Shown here: positions 1 to 8,514 of the stretch, piece after piece
Layout of the letters: each line of letters opens with the position of its first letter
Numbering within the stretch: the stretch's first letter is position 1
DNA from: Arthrobacter sulfonylureivorans
GTDB lineage: Bacteria; Actinomycetota; Actinomycetes; Actinomycetales; Micrococcaceae
Reading direction: 5' to 3'
DNA length: 64,000 bases
Assembly: GCA_004000035.1 (NCBI GenBank)
Contig: RJAE01000004.1
Coordinates: forward strand, 124,001-188,000
The notes under the pieces: generated by a model
The model's input: the letters and a program-made list of their open reading frames with translations, nothing else
Database searches by the model: none
Told to the model about the DNA's origin: nothing
Translations under genes and position numbers: made by a program

Positions 1-96
1 TTCGAGGCCACGTCTGCCATCGTCACGTCGTACTACTGGCACTTCGTCGACGTCGTGTGGATCGCTCTCTTCATCATCATCTACTTCCTGAAGTAG
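1..96 (+). CDS. ctaE: Cytochrome c oxidase subunit III, C-terminal end (partial)
   Basis: Only the last 31 codons are present; the gene starts left of the window. The peptide ends [18 protein letters not shown] followed by YFLK and a TAG stop. This is the final transmembrane helix of haem-copper oxidase subunit III, with the family's typical [10 protein letters not shown] segment. Subunit III is a membrane subunit of the aa3 oxidase. It lies directly upstream of qcrC, the usual actinobacterial order ctaE-qcrCAB, which encodes parts of one bcc-aa3 supercomplex. The call rests on this short motif plus the context. Confidence 0.9.
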   Translation, partial: FEATSAIVTSYYWHFVDVVWIALFIIIYFLK

Positions 97-177
97 ACGG
101 CCAGAGCCTGCACGCTGCTGCAGGACCGCCCCGGCCGAACATCTACGCACACGCACCGCAGAGTTAGGAACCATCAA

Positions 178-990
178 GTGAAGGCACTCTCCCAGAGGCG
201 ACGACATCCCCTGGCTGCCGTTGCCCTGTTGCTCTTGGGATTGCTGGTCACCGGCGGCTTGTACGCCGTCGCCGGCAATGTCAACGAGGCCAAGGCCCAG
301 ACCACCAACTTTTCCGCGCAGGACATCGAAGAGGGCGAAAAGCTCTTCGTGGCCAACTGCGCAACTTGTCACGGAATTGGTGCGGTCGGGGCCCCGCAGG
401 GTGCACACGGCAATCAGGCCGGCCCGGCATTGATCGGCGTCGGCGCCGCCGCTGTTGACTTCCAGGTGGGCACCGGCCGCATGCCGATGCAGATGTCCGG
501 ACCGCAGGCACAGGCCAAGCCGAACCAGTTCTCCGAAGAGCAGACCATGCAGCTGGCTGCGTACGTGGCCTCCCTCGGCGCCGGTCCGGCCATCCCCGAG
601 GAAGACCTCCTCGACGTCGCTAAGGGAGATCCCGCCGCTGGTGGCGAAATCTTCCGCGTCAACTGCGCCATGTGCCACAACGCATCCGCCGCCGGCGGCG
701 CATTGACCCGCGGCAAGTTCGCCCCCGCCCTGGCCGGCGTCAGCGAAGCACACATTTACGAAGCCATGGCCACCGGCCCGCAGAACATGCCGGTGTTCAG
801 CGACGCGAACATCTCCCCCGAGGAGAAGCGCGATGTCATCGCCTTCCTGAAGACGATTGAAGAACAGGGCAGCCCGGGTGGCTTCTCGCTCGGCTCGCTC
901 GGTCCGGTATCCGAAGGCCTGCTGATGTGGACTGCCGGATTGGGAATCGTCATCGCATTCACCATCTGGCTGACCCAGCGGTCTTCCTAA
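178..990 (+). CDS. qcrC: Ubiquinol-cytochrome c reductase diheme cytochrome c subunit QcrC
   Basis: This 270-residue membrane-anchored diheme cytochrome c passes electrons from the bc1 complex straight to the aa3 oxidase, which is why actinobacteria with it need no soluble cytochrome c. An N-terminal hydrophobic signal anchor spans about residues 11-33. Two haem-binding CxxCH motifs are visible, CATCH at 61-65 and CAMCH at 163-167. A C-terminal membrane helix (about 247-265) ends in a basic tail. The start is GTG at 178, preceded by a TAGGAA ribosome site eight bases upstream. It follows ctaE and precedes qcrA in the expected order. Length and domain order are normal for the family. Confidence 0.96.
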   Translation: MKALSQRRRHPLAAVALLLLGLLVTGGLYAVAGNVNEAKAQTTNFSAQDIEEGEKLFVANCATCHGIGAVGAPQGAHGNQAGPALIGVGAAAVDFQVGTGRMPMQMSGPQAQAKPNQFSEEQTMQLAAYVASLGAGPAIPEEDLLDVAKGDPAAGGEIFRVNCAMCHNASAAGGALTRGKFAPALAGVSEAHIYEAMATGPQNMPVFSDANISPEEKRDVIAFLKTIEEQGSPGGFSLGSLGPVSEGLLMWTAGLGIVIAFTIWLTQRSS

Positions 991-1001
991 CCTTCGCTTA
1001 C

Positions 1002-1023
1002 CGGCGGCCCGCAAGGGCCGCCG
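1002..1023 (+). other. Intercistronic hairpin with GCAA tetraloop between qcrC and qcrA
   Basis: A perfect 9-bp stem (CGGCGGCCC / GGGCCGCCG) closes on a GCAA loop, a stable GNRA tetraloop. No T-run follows and qcrA begins 59 bases later, so an mRNA-stability or processing element is more likely than a full terminator. The function is inferred. Confidence 0.6.
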
Positions 1024-1081
1024 AAGAAGCGTCAACAGTCATATATGTTTTTGAACTATTTAGAGAAGGATGAGAGGGATC

Positions 1082-2110
1082 ATGGGCGACCATAGTCACG
1101 GCAGTCCGAGCACCTCGGGCACCGTTGCTACGGCTGGTCAGAGCGACGTGGAGAAGTTTCAGGATCCTGGACTTCCCCCCCACCGCCCGCGCCGTGCCGA
1201 CAAAGATCCCCGGGCGGAAAAGCGCGCCGAACGCCAGGTTGCGATACTCTTCGTAATCTCCATCATCGGCACCGTACTTTTCTTCGTCGGGTACTTTGGC
1301 ATCCGTTTGGATGACACCATCGCAACGCTGCGTTTTCAGAACTTCACCTTGGGCATGGGTACGGCCTTCGCGATGCTTGGCATCGGCGTCGGCATTGTCC
1401 ACTGGGCCAAGACCCTCATGCCTGACCACGAAATTGTGGAAGAGCGCCACGAGGTCCGCACCGAAGAGGACCGCCGTGACGCTGAGCAGATCATTGGCCA
1501 GGTCCTCGACGAATCGGGCATCTCCCGCCGTCCGCTGATCCGCAACACGCTGATCGGAGCCGGTGTACTGGCCATTCTGCCTGCCATCGGCATCTTCCGC
1601 GACCTGTCCAAGGACATGAACCCGGAAGTGCTGCGGCACACCATGTGGGATGCCGGCGTCCGCCTCACCCGCGACCCGAGCGGCACCCCGATCAAGGCCT
1701 CGGATGTGACCATTGGTTCCGCCTTCCACGTCATTCCCGAGGGACTGAACGAAGCCGAGCACAAGCTCGAAGAGAAGGCCAAGGCCGTTGTCCTCTTGAT
1801 GCGGCTGAATCCGGACGAGCTGAATGTCTCCCCAGGTCGTGAAGACTGGAACTACAATGGCATCGTTGCTTATTCGAAAATCTGCACCCACGTCGGATGC
1901 CCGGTGGCGCTGTACGAACAGCACACACACCACCTGCTCTGTCCTTGCCACCAGTCGACCTTCGACCTGACTCAGGAATGCAAGGTGATCTTCGGCCCCG
2001 CCGCACACGCCTTGCCCCAGCTTCCGATCAGCGTTGATGACGAGGGCTACTTGGTCGCTACCAGCGACTTCCATGAACCTGTCGGACCGAGCTACTGGGA
2101 GCGTGGCTAA
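1082..2110 (+). CDS. qcrA: Ubiquinol-cytochrome c reductase Rieske iron-sulfur subunit QcrA
   Basis: The Rieske subunit of the bcc complex transfers electrons from menaquinol to cytochrome c. The [2Fe-2S] ligands are clear: CTHVGC at residues 268-273 and CPCH at 287-290. The N-terminal half carries three hydrophobic segments, the actinobacterial form, in contrast to the single anchor of proteobacterial Rieske proteins. I chose the ATG at 1082 (MGDHSHGSP), which has GAGAGG just upstream; an in-frame ATG at 1070 abuts its own GAGAAGG and would add four residues. The stop is two bases before qcrB, so the two are probably translated together. Confidence 0.95.
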   Translation: MGDHSHGSPSTSGTVATAGQSDVEKFQDPGLPPHRPRRADKDPRAEKRAERQVAILFVISIIGTVLFFVGYFGIRLDDTIATLRFQNFTLGMGTAFAMLGIGVGIVHWAKTLMPDHEIVEERHEVRTEEDRRDAEQIIGQVLDESGISRRPLIRNTLIGAGVLAILPAIGIFRDLSKDMNPEVLRHTMWDAGVRLTRDPSGTPIKASDVTIGSAFHVIPEGLNEAEHKLEEKAKAVVLLMRLNPDELNVSPGREDWNYNGIVAYSKICTHVGCPVALYEQHTHHLLCPCHQSTFDLTQECKVIFGPAAHALPQLPISVDDEGYLVATSDFHEPVGPSYWERG

Positions 2111-2112
2111 AC

Positions 2113-3759
2113 ATGAGCGCTTCAACTGATACCTATGTACCCAAGACACGGGTTGGACGGATCACCAACTTCGTGGACACCCGCGTCGGCGGCTCGTCCA
2201 TCGTCAAGGAATTCGGACGGAAGATCTTCCCGGACCACTGGTCCTTCATGTTCGGAGAAGTGGCGCTGTACTCCTTCGTCATCCTGCTGCTTTCCGGAAC
2301 GTTCCTGACGTTCTTCTTCGACCCCTCGATGGCGGAGACGCACTATGACGGAGTGTACGTTCCGCTCAAGGGCGTCGAGATGTCCGTCGCTTACCAGTCC
2401 ACTCTGGACATCTCCTTTGAAATCCGCGGCGGACTCTTCATGCGCCAGCTGCACCACTGGTCGGCACTGATGTTCGTTGCTTCGGTGTCCTTCCACATGC
2501 TGCGCGTCTTCTTCACCGGCGCGTTCCGTCGGCCGCGCGAGCTGAACTGGGTGGTCGGCTGCGTCCTGCTGATCCTGGCCCTGGCCGCTGGCTTCACCGG
2601 TTACTCGCTGCCGGACGATCTGCTCTCCGGCAACGGCCTGCGCATCATCGACGGCGTGATCAAGGGAATCCCCCTCGTCGGCACCTACATCTCCCTGCTG
2701 CTCTTCGGCGGCGAGTTCCCGGGTACCGACATTGTGGGACGTCTCTACGTACTCCACATCCTGCTGGTTCCGGCGCTGATCCTGCTGATGATCGCCGTCC
2801 ACCTGTTCATGGTTGTGGTGCACAAGCACACGCAGTACCCCGGCCCGGGCCGTTCCGAGTCCAACGTTGTCGGCTTCCCGATTGGCCCGGTCTACGCGGC
2901 CAAGGCCGGCGGCTTCTTCTTCGTGGTCTTCGGCATCCTGGCCGTCATTGCGGCAAACTTCCAGATCCTGGCGATTTGGGACTACGGCCCCTATGACCCC
3001 TCCCCCGTTTCGGCCGGCACCCAGCCTGACTGGTACATCGGCTGGGTGGATGGCGCGCTGCGCCTGATGCCAGGTGTGGGCGAGTTCGTCATCTTTGGCC
3101 GGACCATTTCGCTGAACGTGCTGCTGCCGGCCCTTGCCCCGGCAGGCCTGCTGTTCACGCTGATGTTCGCTTGGCCGTGGATCGAACGCTGGGTTACCAA
3201 GGATCACCGCGAGCACCACATCCTGGACCGCCCGCGCAACGCACCGTTCCGGACCGGCATTGGTGTTGCAGGTATCGTCTTCTACTCGGTGATGTGGGCA
3301 GCTGCCAGCTCGGACCTGATCGCCACGCACTTCCACGTGTCGCTGAACGACGTGACGTACTGGCTGCGCGCGCTCTTCTTCCTCGGCCCGATCCTCGGCT
3401 TCATCGTCACGCGCCGGATTTGCCTTGCGCTGCAGCGCAAGGACCGTGAGATCGCGCTGCACGGCCGGGAGACCGGACGCATTGTCCGCCTGCCGCATGG
3501 CGAGTTCATCGAGGTCCACGAGCCGCTGAACGACTACAAGCTGTACCGCCTGGTCAACTTCGAATCTCCCGAGGTGCTCCCGGCACAGCCGAACAAGGCC
3601 GGCCACATTAAGCGCTCCGAGAAGCTGCGCGGCTCCCTGTCGCGGTTCTTCTTCGAGGATCGTGTGGCACCGGTGACCCGGGCCGAGCTGGAGGCTGCAC
3701 ACAGCCACCATGCCGAGGTTGAGGCTCCCGCCGAAAAGGCCGAAGTCAGCGGCCGCTAA
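2113..3759 (+). CDS. qcrB: Cytochrome bc1 complex cytochrome b subunit QcrB
   Basis: The protein has 548 residues and is the diheme cytochrome b that holds the quinol oxidation and reduction sites. Many membrane helices and the conserved haem-ligand regions are visible (QLHHWSALMF near residue 115 and the AVHLFMVVVHKH region near 230), as is the fused C-terminal part typical of actinobacteria, including a long hydrophilic tail. It is the last gene of ctaE-qcrCAB and is followed by a strong terminator. Actinobacterial QcrB is the known target of imidazopyridine-type inhibitors. Nothing in it is unusual. Confidence 0.96.
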   Translation: MSASTDTYVPKTRVGRITNFVDTRVGGSSIVKEFGRKIFPDHWSFMFGEVALYSFVILLLSGTFLTFFFDPSMAETHYDGVYVPLKGVEMSVAYQSTLDISFEIRGGLFMRQLHHWSALMFVASVSFHMLRVFFTGAFRRPRELNWVVGCVLLILALAAGFTGYSLPDDLLSGNGLRIIDGVIKGIPLVGTYISLLLFGGEFPGTDIVGRLYVLHILLVPALILLMIAVHLFMVVVHKHTQYPGPGRSESNVVGFPIGPVYAAKAGGFFFVVFGILAVIAANFQILAIWDYGPYDPSPVSAGTQPDWYIGWVDGALRLMPGVGEFVIFGRTISLNVLLPALAPAGLLFTLMFAWPWIERWVTKDHREHHILDRPRNAPFRTGIGVAGIVFYSVMWAAASSDLIATHFHVSLNDVTYWLRALFFLGPILGFIVTRRICLALQRKDREIALHGRETGRIVRLPHGEFIEVHEPLNDYKLYRLVNFESPEVLPAQPNKAGHIKRSEKLRGSLSRFFFEDRVAPVTRAELEAAHSHHAEVEAPAEKAEVSGR

Positions 3760-3775
3760 GGAACGGTCTGTACGA

Positions 3776-3806
3776 GAATGGCCCCGGACTGAGTCCGGGG
3801 CCATTC
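3776..3806 (+). terminator. Rho-independent terminator after qcrB
   Basis: A perfect 14-bp inverted repeat (arms begin GAATGGCCCC, loop TGA) lies 17 bases after the qcrB stop and is followed by TTGTGTCT. The T-tract is weak, but the stem is very stable. It closes the ctaE-qcrCAB operon. Confidence 0.85.
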
Positions 3807-3896
3807 TTGTGTCTGCAGCGGGATTGGTCTTGACGCCCCAGCCGGCAGCTGCCTGAAATCTGTCCGCTACGGCGATTCCACGAGGCTCTGGGGCAC

Positions 3897-4682
3897 CTAA
3901 TACCTCTTCACGTTGTACGAGCGCGGGGCGCGGCCGCCAGGCCGTTGCAGCGGCACCCAGAGCTTGTAGCGGTCCGCCCTGTAGTACGAGATCGAGAAGT
4001 CCACCATGGTCTTGGACACGTAGGCATGCCGCTGGATCTTCAGCAGCGGCGATCCGATGTCCACATTCAGCAACCGGGCGATCGAAGGCTGCGCCGCGGT
4101 GGCCTCGATGGTGTCCTCGCCCCACTCCATGATCAGGCCGTAGCGTTCGCTCAGAACGTTGTACAGCGACGACGGCGGCCCCTCGTCCAGGATGCCCGGC
4201 ACCCGCTGGGCAGGGATGAAGTTTTCGTCCACACTCATGGGCTCGGCATCGGCCAGCAGTTGGCGGCGGAACCGCACGACCGGCTGGCCCTCCTCGATCT
4301 GGAGTTCGCGGGCCACCAGAGGGGTGGCGCCGATCTGTTCGAAACTAAGCACTCTGGCGTCCGGGACCATGCCGCGGCGCTGCATCTCTTCGCTGTACGA
4401 GGTGAGCTTGACCTGCAGGTCCAGTTTGGGCTGGCGCACGAACGTCCCCAGGCCCACAATGCGCTCAAGCACCTGCTCGGCAACGAGCGAGTCGATTGCC
4501 TGCCGCACGGTCATCCGCGCCACTCCGAAGCGTTCGGTAAGATCCCGCTCCGAAGGAAACGCGCCGCCGGGTTCACAGCGTTCCTGGGCATGTCGGCGCA
4601 ATATGTCCCGCAGTTGAACGTGCTTCGCGGTACTCGAGGACACGTCGATCTCGCCCTCGATCGCAGCTGAACTCACGGACAT
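3897..4682 (-). CDS. GntR-family (HutC/DasR subfamily) transcriptional regulator
   Basis: This 261-residue protein has an N-terminal winged helix (about residues 20-88; the pattern FPSERDLTERFGVARMTVRQ is typical of GntR DNA-binding heads) and a C-terminal UTRA ligand-binding domain (about 105-250) that ends near KLWVPLQRPGG. The UTRA domain places it in the HutC group, which includes DasR, a sensor of phosphorylated amino sugars. A GGTCTAGACC palindrome 44 bases upstream matches the core of known DasR operators, so autoregulation is likely. It sits between two respiratory operons with no sugar genes nearby. The effector cannot be told from sequence. Confidence 0.88.
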   Translation of the reverse strand: MSVSSAAIEGEIDVSSSTAKHVQLRDILRRHAQERCEPGGAFPSERDLTERFGVARMTVRQAIDSLVAEQVLERIVGLGTFVRQPKLDLQVKLTSYSEEMQRRGMVPDARVLSFEQIGATPLVARELQIEEGQPVVRFRRQLLADAEPMSVDENFIPAQRVPGILDEGPPSSLYNVLSERYGLIMEWGEDTIEATAAQPSIARLLNVDIGSPLLKIQRHAYVSKTMVDFSISYYRADRYKLWVPLQRPGGRAPRSYNVKRY

Positions 4683-4725
4683 GCTGCCTCCTGTTCGGGT
4701 GGTGGGGTAGATCCCATTCTATCCC

Positions 4726-4735
4726 GGTCTAGACC
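4726..4735. promoter_or_regulatory. DasR-like (dre-type) operator palindrome
   Basis: A perfect 10-bp palindrome GGTCTAGACC lies in the promoter of the GntR gene, just upstream of a possible -10 box on the minus strand (TAGAAT, 4716-4721). The published Streptomyces dre core is TGGTCTAGACCA; here the right flank keeps the A and the left flank has C. Binding by the adjacent regulator is inferred. Confidence 0.6.
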
Positions 4736-4770
4736 AGCGCCGCGGGGTGTGAGGGACCCACGGGCATGCG

Positions 4771-4804
4771 AAAGGGCCCGGAACCAAGTGGTTCCGGGCC
4801 CTTC
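4771..4804 (-). terminator. Terminator after ctaF
   Basis: A 14-bp perfect stem (AAGGGCCCGGAACC and its complement) with a 4-base loop sits 16 bases past the ctaF stop. On the minus strand it ends in TTT. It ends the ctaCDF transcription unit. Confidence 0.85.
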
Positions 4805-4819
4805 GATCTTGCTATGGAC

Positions 4820-5221
4820 TTAGTGGGCGTGGTCCCCACGGCTGTATTCGTAGACCCATCCGATGATGGCTACCGTGGTCAGACCGATGGAGATGTAGAC
4901 GATCCACCAGCCGACTGCCAGACCCATGAAGCCGGAGGCGGCGCCAAGGCCCAGGACCAGCGGCCACCAGCTCCAGGGGCTGAACATGCCCTGTTCGCCG
5001 GCGCCCTCGTGGATTTCTGCGTCCACCCGGTCCTCCGGACGGGGGCCGACCCGCCGTGCCGTGAACCAGAGGTAGCCGCCGATCATGATGGACAGTCCGG
5101 CCGTCAAATACAACGCCAGGTAACCTACGGGTTCATGCCAGTCCCCCATGAAGCCGTAGACAGTGGCAACAAGGGCGAAGAACGGCGCAAGCGCGATGAA
5201 TAGCCAGGCTTCAATCTTCAC
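4820..5221 (-). CDS. ctaF: Cytochrome c oxidase subunit IV, actinobacterial type
   Basis: This small membrane protein of 133 residues has four hydrophobic segments (about 4-24, 33-51, 83-100 and 105-127) and a polar stretch with an EDRVDAEIHEGAGEQG loop. It matches the actinobacterial oxidase polypeptide IV family, an accessory subunit of the aa3 oxidase unrelated to mitochondrial subunit IV. It begins two bases after the ctaD stop, so it is translationally coupled to ctaD, and a terminator follows it. Confidence 0.92.
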   Translation of the reverse strand: MKIEAWLFIALAPFFALVATVYGFMGDWHEPVGYLALYLTAGLSIMIGGYLWFTARRVGPRPEDRVDAEIHEGAGEQGMFSPWSWWPLVLGLGAASGFMGLAVGWWIVYISIGLTTVAIIGWVYEYSRGDHAH

Positions 5222-5223
5222 AG

Positions 5224-6951
5224 TTATGCGTCCTTCTGGTCAGCGGGACCGGCCAGCTGGGCCGCCGGCACCGGAGTCGTCGGCGTGTGCCGCGGTGCGA
5301 GTTCCGGATGGTGCAGGTCCAGCGCAGGGCGCTCCGACCGGATCCGGGGCAGCGAGGTGAAGTTGTGCCGCGGCGGCGGGCAAGAGGTAGCCCACTCAAG
5401 CGAGGCACCGAAGCCCCAGGGGTCATCGACTTCGACCTTCTTGCCGTTGCGCCAGGTGATGTACACGTTCCAGAAGAACGGGATCATCGAGGCGCCCAGC
5501 ACGAACGAAGCAACGGTGGAGAACTGGTTCATTGCGGTGAACCCGTCTTCCGGCATGTAGTCCGCGTAGCGGCGGGGCATGCCCTCGACACCCAGCCAGT
5601 GCTGGATCAGGAAGGTGCCGTGGAAGCCGAGGAACAGCATCCAGAAGTGGATCTTGCCCAGGCGCTCGTTGAGCATCTTGCCGGTCCACTTGGGCCACCA
5701 GAAGTAGAAGCCTGCGAACATGGCGAACACGACGGTTCCGAAGACCACGTAGTGGAAGTGCGCCACCACGAAGTAGGTGTCGGAGACGTGGAAGTCCAGC
5801 GGCGGCGAAGCCAGGATGATGCCGGTCAGGCCACCGAACAGGAAGGTGGCCAGGAAGCCCAGGCTCCACAGCATCGGGGTTTCGAACGTGATCGATCCCC
5901 GCCACATGGTGCCGATCCAGTTGAAGAACTTCACGCCGGTGGGCACCGCGATGAGCATGGTCATGAAGGCGAAGAACGGCAGCAGGACCGAACCGGTGAC
6001 ATACATGTGGTGTGCCCACACCGTTACGGACAGGGCGGCGATCGCGATGGTCGCGTAGACCAGGCCCTTGTATCCGAAGATCGGCTTGCGGCTAAACACC
6101 GGGAAGATCTCGGACACGATGCCGAAGAACGGCAGCGCGATGATGTAGACCTCGGGGTGGCCGAAGAACCAGAACAGGTGCTGCCACAGGATGGCGCCGC
6201 CGTTTTCCGGGTTGAAGATGTGGGCACCGAAGCGCCGGTCGGCGCCGAGTGCGAACAGAGCGGAGGCCAGCGGCGGGAACGCCATCATGACCAGGATGCC
6301 GGTGACCAGGGTGTTCCAGGTGAAGATCGGCATCCGCCACATGGTCAGGCCCGGGGCCCGCATGGTGATGATCGTGGTGATGAAGTTGACCGAGCCAAGA
6401 ATGGTACCGAAGCCGGAGAGCGCCAGGCCGAAGACCCACAGGTCTCCGCCCACGCCGGGCGAGAACGTGGTGTTGGACAACGGTGCATACGCGAACCAGC
6501 CGAAGGATGCTGCGCCCTGCGGGGTGATGAAGCCGGCGACGGCGATCACGCTGCCGAACAGGAAGAACCAGAAGGCCAGCGCGTTCAAACGCGGGAACGC
6601 GACATCGGGAGCGCCGATCTGCAGCGGCATGATGACGTTGGCGAAGCCGGCGAACAGCGGTGTGGCGAACATCAGCAGCATCACCGTGCCGTGCATGGTG
6701 AACAGCTGGTTGTACTGTTCCTTGGTCTGCAGGATCTGCATGCCGGGTTCGAACAGTTCGGCGCGGATGACCAGGGCCATCACACCGCCGAGGCAGAAGA
6801 AAATGAACGAGGTGATCAGGTACATGTACCCGATCGTCTTGTGGTCCGTGGAGGTGATCCAGTTGACGACGATGCGCCCCTTGGACCTCGGGACGACGCG
6901 CGGAGCTACCGTGGTACCCCGGTCGTCAGCTGTGTATTCGTACGTTGACAC
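5224..6951 (-). CDS. ctaD: Cytochrome c oxidase subunit I
   Basis: The catalytic haem-copper subunit has 575 residues and twelve predicted membrane helices. Hallmarks are [15 protein letters not shown] (CuB histidine and the cross-linked tyrosine region), the AHHMYVTG segment with the other CuB histidines, and HFHYV with the haem a / a3 ligands near residue 400. It carries out oxygen reduction with proton pumping at the plasma membrane. It starts 17 bases after ctaC. The C-terminal tail beyond about residue 515 is hydrophilic and proline-rich, as in other actinobacteria. Confidence 0.96.
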   Translation of the reverse strand: MSTYEYTADDRGTTVAPRVVPRSKGRIVVNWITSTDHKTIGYMYLITSFIFFCLGGVMALVIRAELFEPGMQILQTKEQYNQLFTMHGTVMLLMFATPLFAGFANVIMPLQIGAPDVAFPRLNALAFWFFLFGSVIAVAGFITPQGAASFGWFAYAPLSNTTFSPGVGGDLWVFGLALSGFGTILGSVNFITTIITMRAPGLTMWRMPIFTWNTLVTGILVMMAFPPLASALFALGADRRFGAHIFNPENGGAILWQHLFWFFGHPEVYIIALPFFGIVSEIFPVFSRKPIFGYKGLVYATIAIAALSVTVWAHHMYVTGSVLLPFFAFMTMLIAVPTGVKFFNWIGTMWRGSITFETPMLWSLGFLATFLFGGLTGIILASPPLDFHVSDTYFVVAHFHYVVFGTVVFAMFAGFYFWWPKWTGKMLNERLGKIHFWMLFLGFHGTFLIQHWLGVEGMPRRYADYMPEDGFTAMNQFSTVASFVLGASMIPFFWNVYITWRNGKKVEVDDPWGFGASLEWATSCPPPRHNFTSLPRIRSERPALDLHHPELAPRHTPTTPVPAAQLAGPADQKDA

Positions 6952-6968
6952 TTGTGGCCCTCGCTCCT

Positions 6969-7814
6969 TTACTTCGACGCTTCAGCGTAGGGGTTGCGGT
7001 CGTACTCTTCGCCGATCTGGCCGTCCTTGAGCCGCGCCATCTGCGCCTCAAACTCAGCCTCGGAGACCACAGCGACGCGGAAGAGCATTTCGGAGTGGAA
7101 TTCACCGCAAAGCTCTGCACACTTGCCGTCGTAGATGCCCTCACGGGTCGGGGTAAAGCTCAGGTGGTTGGTCTTGCCGGGGATCATGTCCACCTTCTGA
7201 AGGAAGGCGGGAACCCAGAACGAGTGGATGACGTCGCGGGAGTTGATCTGCAGCTCCACGCTCTGGTTCACCGGCAGGTACAGCGTCGGCAGGGTCTCCG
7301 GAACGCCGGTCTCACCGGTCAAGTGGGCCTGCACGCCGGCAAAGTACTTGTCCTGCTTGACGTAGTTGAAGTCCCAGGCCCACTGCTTACCGCGCACGTC
7401 GACGACGACGTCGGGGTTGTCCGTCCGGGCAGTGATGTTGGTCGTGGTCTTGTCCGTGAAGTAGAAGAAAACCAGGACCATGACGATCGGGACGGCCGTG
7501 TAAAAGATTTCGAGCGGCAGGTTATAGCTGAGCTGGCGGGGGTAGCCGGTCTCGCCCTTGCGCCGGCGGTAGGCGATGATGCACCAGAGGAGCAAACCCC
7601 AGGTCAGGACACCAACAGCCAACGCGGCGATCCAACCATTAACCCACAAATCGATGATTTCGGGAGTGTGGTTGGTAACGTCCCGCTGTGTGGGCAACCA
7701 GCCCAGGCGGACTTCTTCTGAACATCCCGTCAACAACAACGCCCCGACTGTGCCCAGACCCGTGGCCTTGGCAATTCTGGCGCGTCGACTGCCGGTTCGA
7801 ACCTGCGAACTCAC
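6969..7814 (-). CDS. ctaC: Cytochrome c oxidase subunit II (lipoprotein, CuA)
   Basis: Subunit II accepts electrons through a binuclear CuA centre. The CuA motif [12 protein letters not shown] is near the C-terminus, with the upstream histidine in the HSFWVPAF region. The N-terminus has an arginine-rich start and a lipobox LLLTGC, so it is a lipoprotein, followed by two membrane helices. I chose the GTG at 7814, which gives 281 residues; AGGAAGG precedes it at good distance. An in-frame upstream start at 7880 would add 22 residues with no signal character. It is first in ctaC-ctaD-ctaF. Confidence 0.94.
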   Translation of the reverse strand: MSSQVRTGSRRARIAKATGLGTVGALLLTGCSEEVRLGWLPTQRDVTNHTPEIIDLWVNGWIAALAVGVLTWGLLLWCIIAYRRRKGETGYPRQLSYNLPLEIFYTAVPIVMVLVFFYFTDKTTTNITARTDNPDVVVDVRGKQWAWDFNYVKQDKYFAGVQAHLTGETGVPETLPTLYLPVNQSVELQINSRDVIHSFWVPAFLQKVDMIPGKTNHLSFTPTREGIYDGKCAELCGEFHSEMLFRVAVVSEAEFEAQMARLKDGQIGEEYDRNPYAEASK

Positions 7815-7988
7815 AGACGGCCCTTCCTCTTTGTTTCGTGCAAGTGATGGGGCCATGGCAGAGCAAAGCCCTGGCCCCATATCCAGTTTTACTACTCACT
7901 GTAGAGCTTACCCGCCCACATGACTTCCATGTGACAGGATCCCCCGTGCGTCGGCCGTTGCTGCGGCCGGGGAACGCCCCGCCAGCTG

Positions 7989-8375
7989 TTAGTGGAACGA
8001 GTCTCCACAGGCGCAGGAGCCACCGGCGTTCGGATTGTCGATGGTGAATCCCTGCTTGGAGATGGTGTCCTCGAAGTCAATCGAGGCGCCGGAGAGATAA
8101 GGAACGCTCATCTTGTCCACGACCACCTCAACGCCGTCGAAATCACGGACTGCGTCACCGTCGAGCATCCGCTCGTCGAAGTACAGCTGGTAGATCAGGC
8201 CGGAGCATCCGCCCGGCTGGACCGCAACCCGCAGGCGCAGGTCGGTGCGGCCTTCCTGTTCCAAAAGACTGCGCACCTTCCCGGCTGCCACATCGGTCAG
8301 AGCCACTTCGTGGGTGGGCAGTTCTGCCGTTTCGGGTGCCGCGGTCGGGGCGGATGAGTTGGTCGTTGCGCTCAT
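7989..8375 (-). CDS. erpA: HesB/IscA/ErpA-type iron-sulfur cluster insertion protein
   Basis: This A-type Fe-S carrier of 128 residues delivers clusters to apoproteins. The three conserved cysteines are visible: one in VQPGGCSGL near residue 57 and two in the C-terminal GGSCACGDSF. About 25 extra residues rich in Ala and Thr precede the domain. AAGGAAG lies upstream of the ATG. Its position beside ctaC fits supply of clusters to the respiratory chain (QcrA, for example). The ErpA name follows common usage for actinobacterial members; a single A-type paralogue cannot be assigned more finely. Confidence 0.9.
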   Translation of the reverse strand: MSATTNSSAPTAAPETAELPTHEVALTDVAAGKVRSLLEQEGRTDLRLRVAVQPGGCSGLIYQLYFDERMLDGDAVRDFDGVEVVVDKMSVPYLSGASIDFEDTISKQGFTIDNPNAGGSCACGDSFH

Positions 8376-8514
8376 TGCACTTCCTTATCTGTGACGGGCC
8401 GTCCGGTGACCTGCTGCTATTACTCAGTGGTGCGTCGGGCTACCGTTCCATCGTACGTCGCGTCGCCCAAAAGGGGATAACTTAGCCGGTCTCCAGCCAC
8501 CTTCGGACGCTGCC

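Noticed and set aside
2122-4125. A 667-codon minus-strand frame opposite qcrB
   Set aside because: It is antisense to a clear cytochrome b gene, is rich in Arg/Gln/Asp/His as expected for a GC-rich shadow frame, and shows no domain.
7790-7815. tRNA T-arm-like GGTTCGAACC
   Set aside because: It lies in the 5' coding part of ctaC; no acceptor, D or anticodon arms can be built around it. No tRNA gene was found anywhere in the window.
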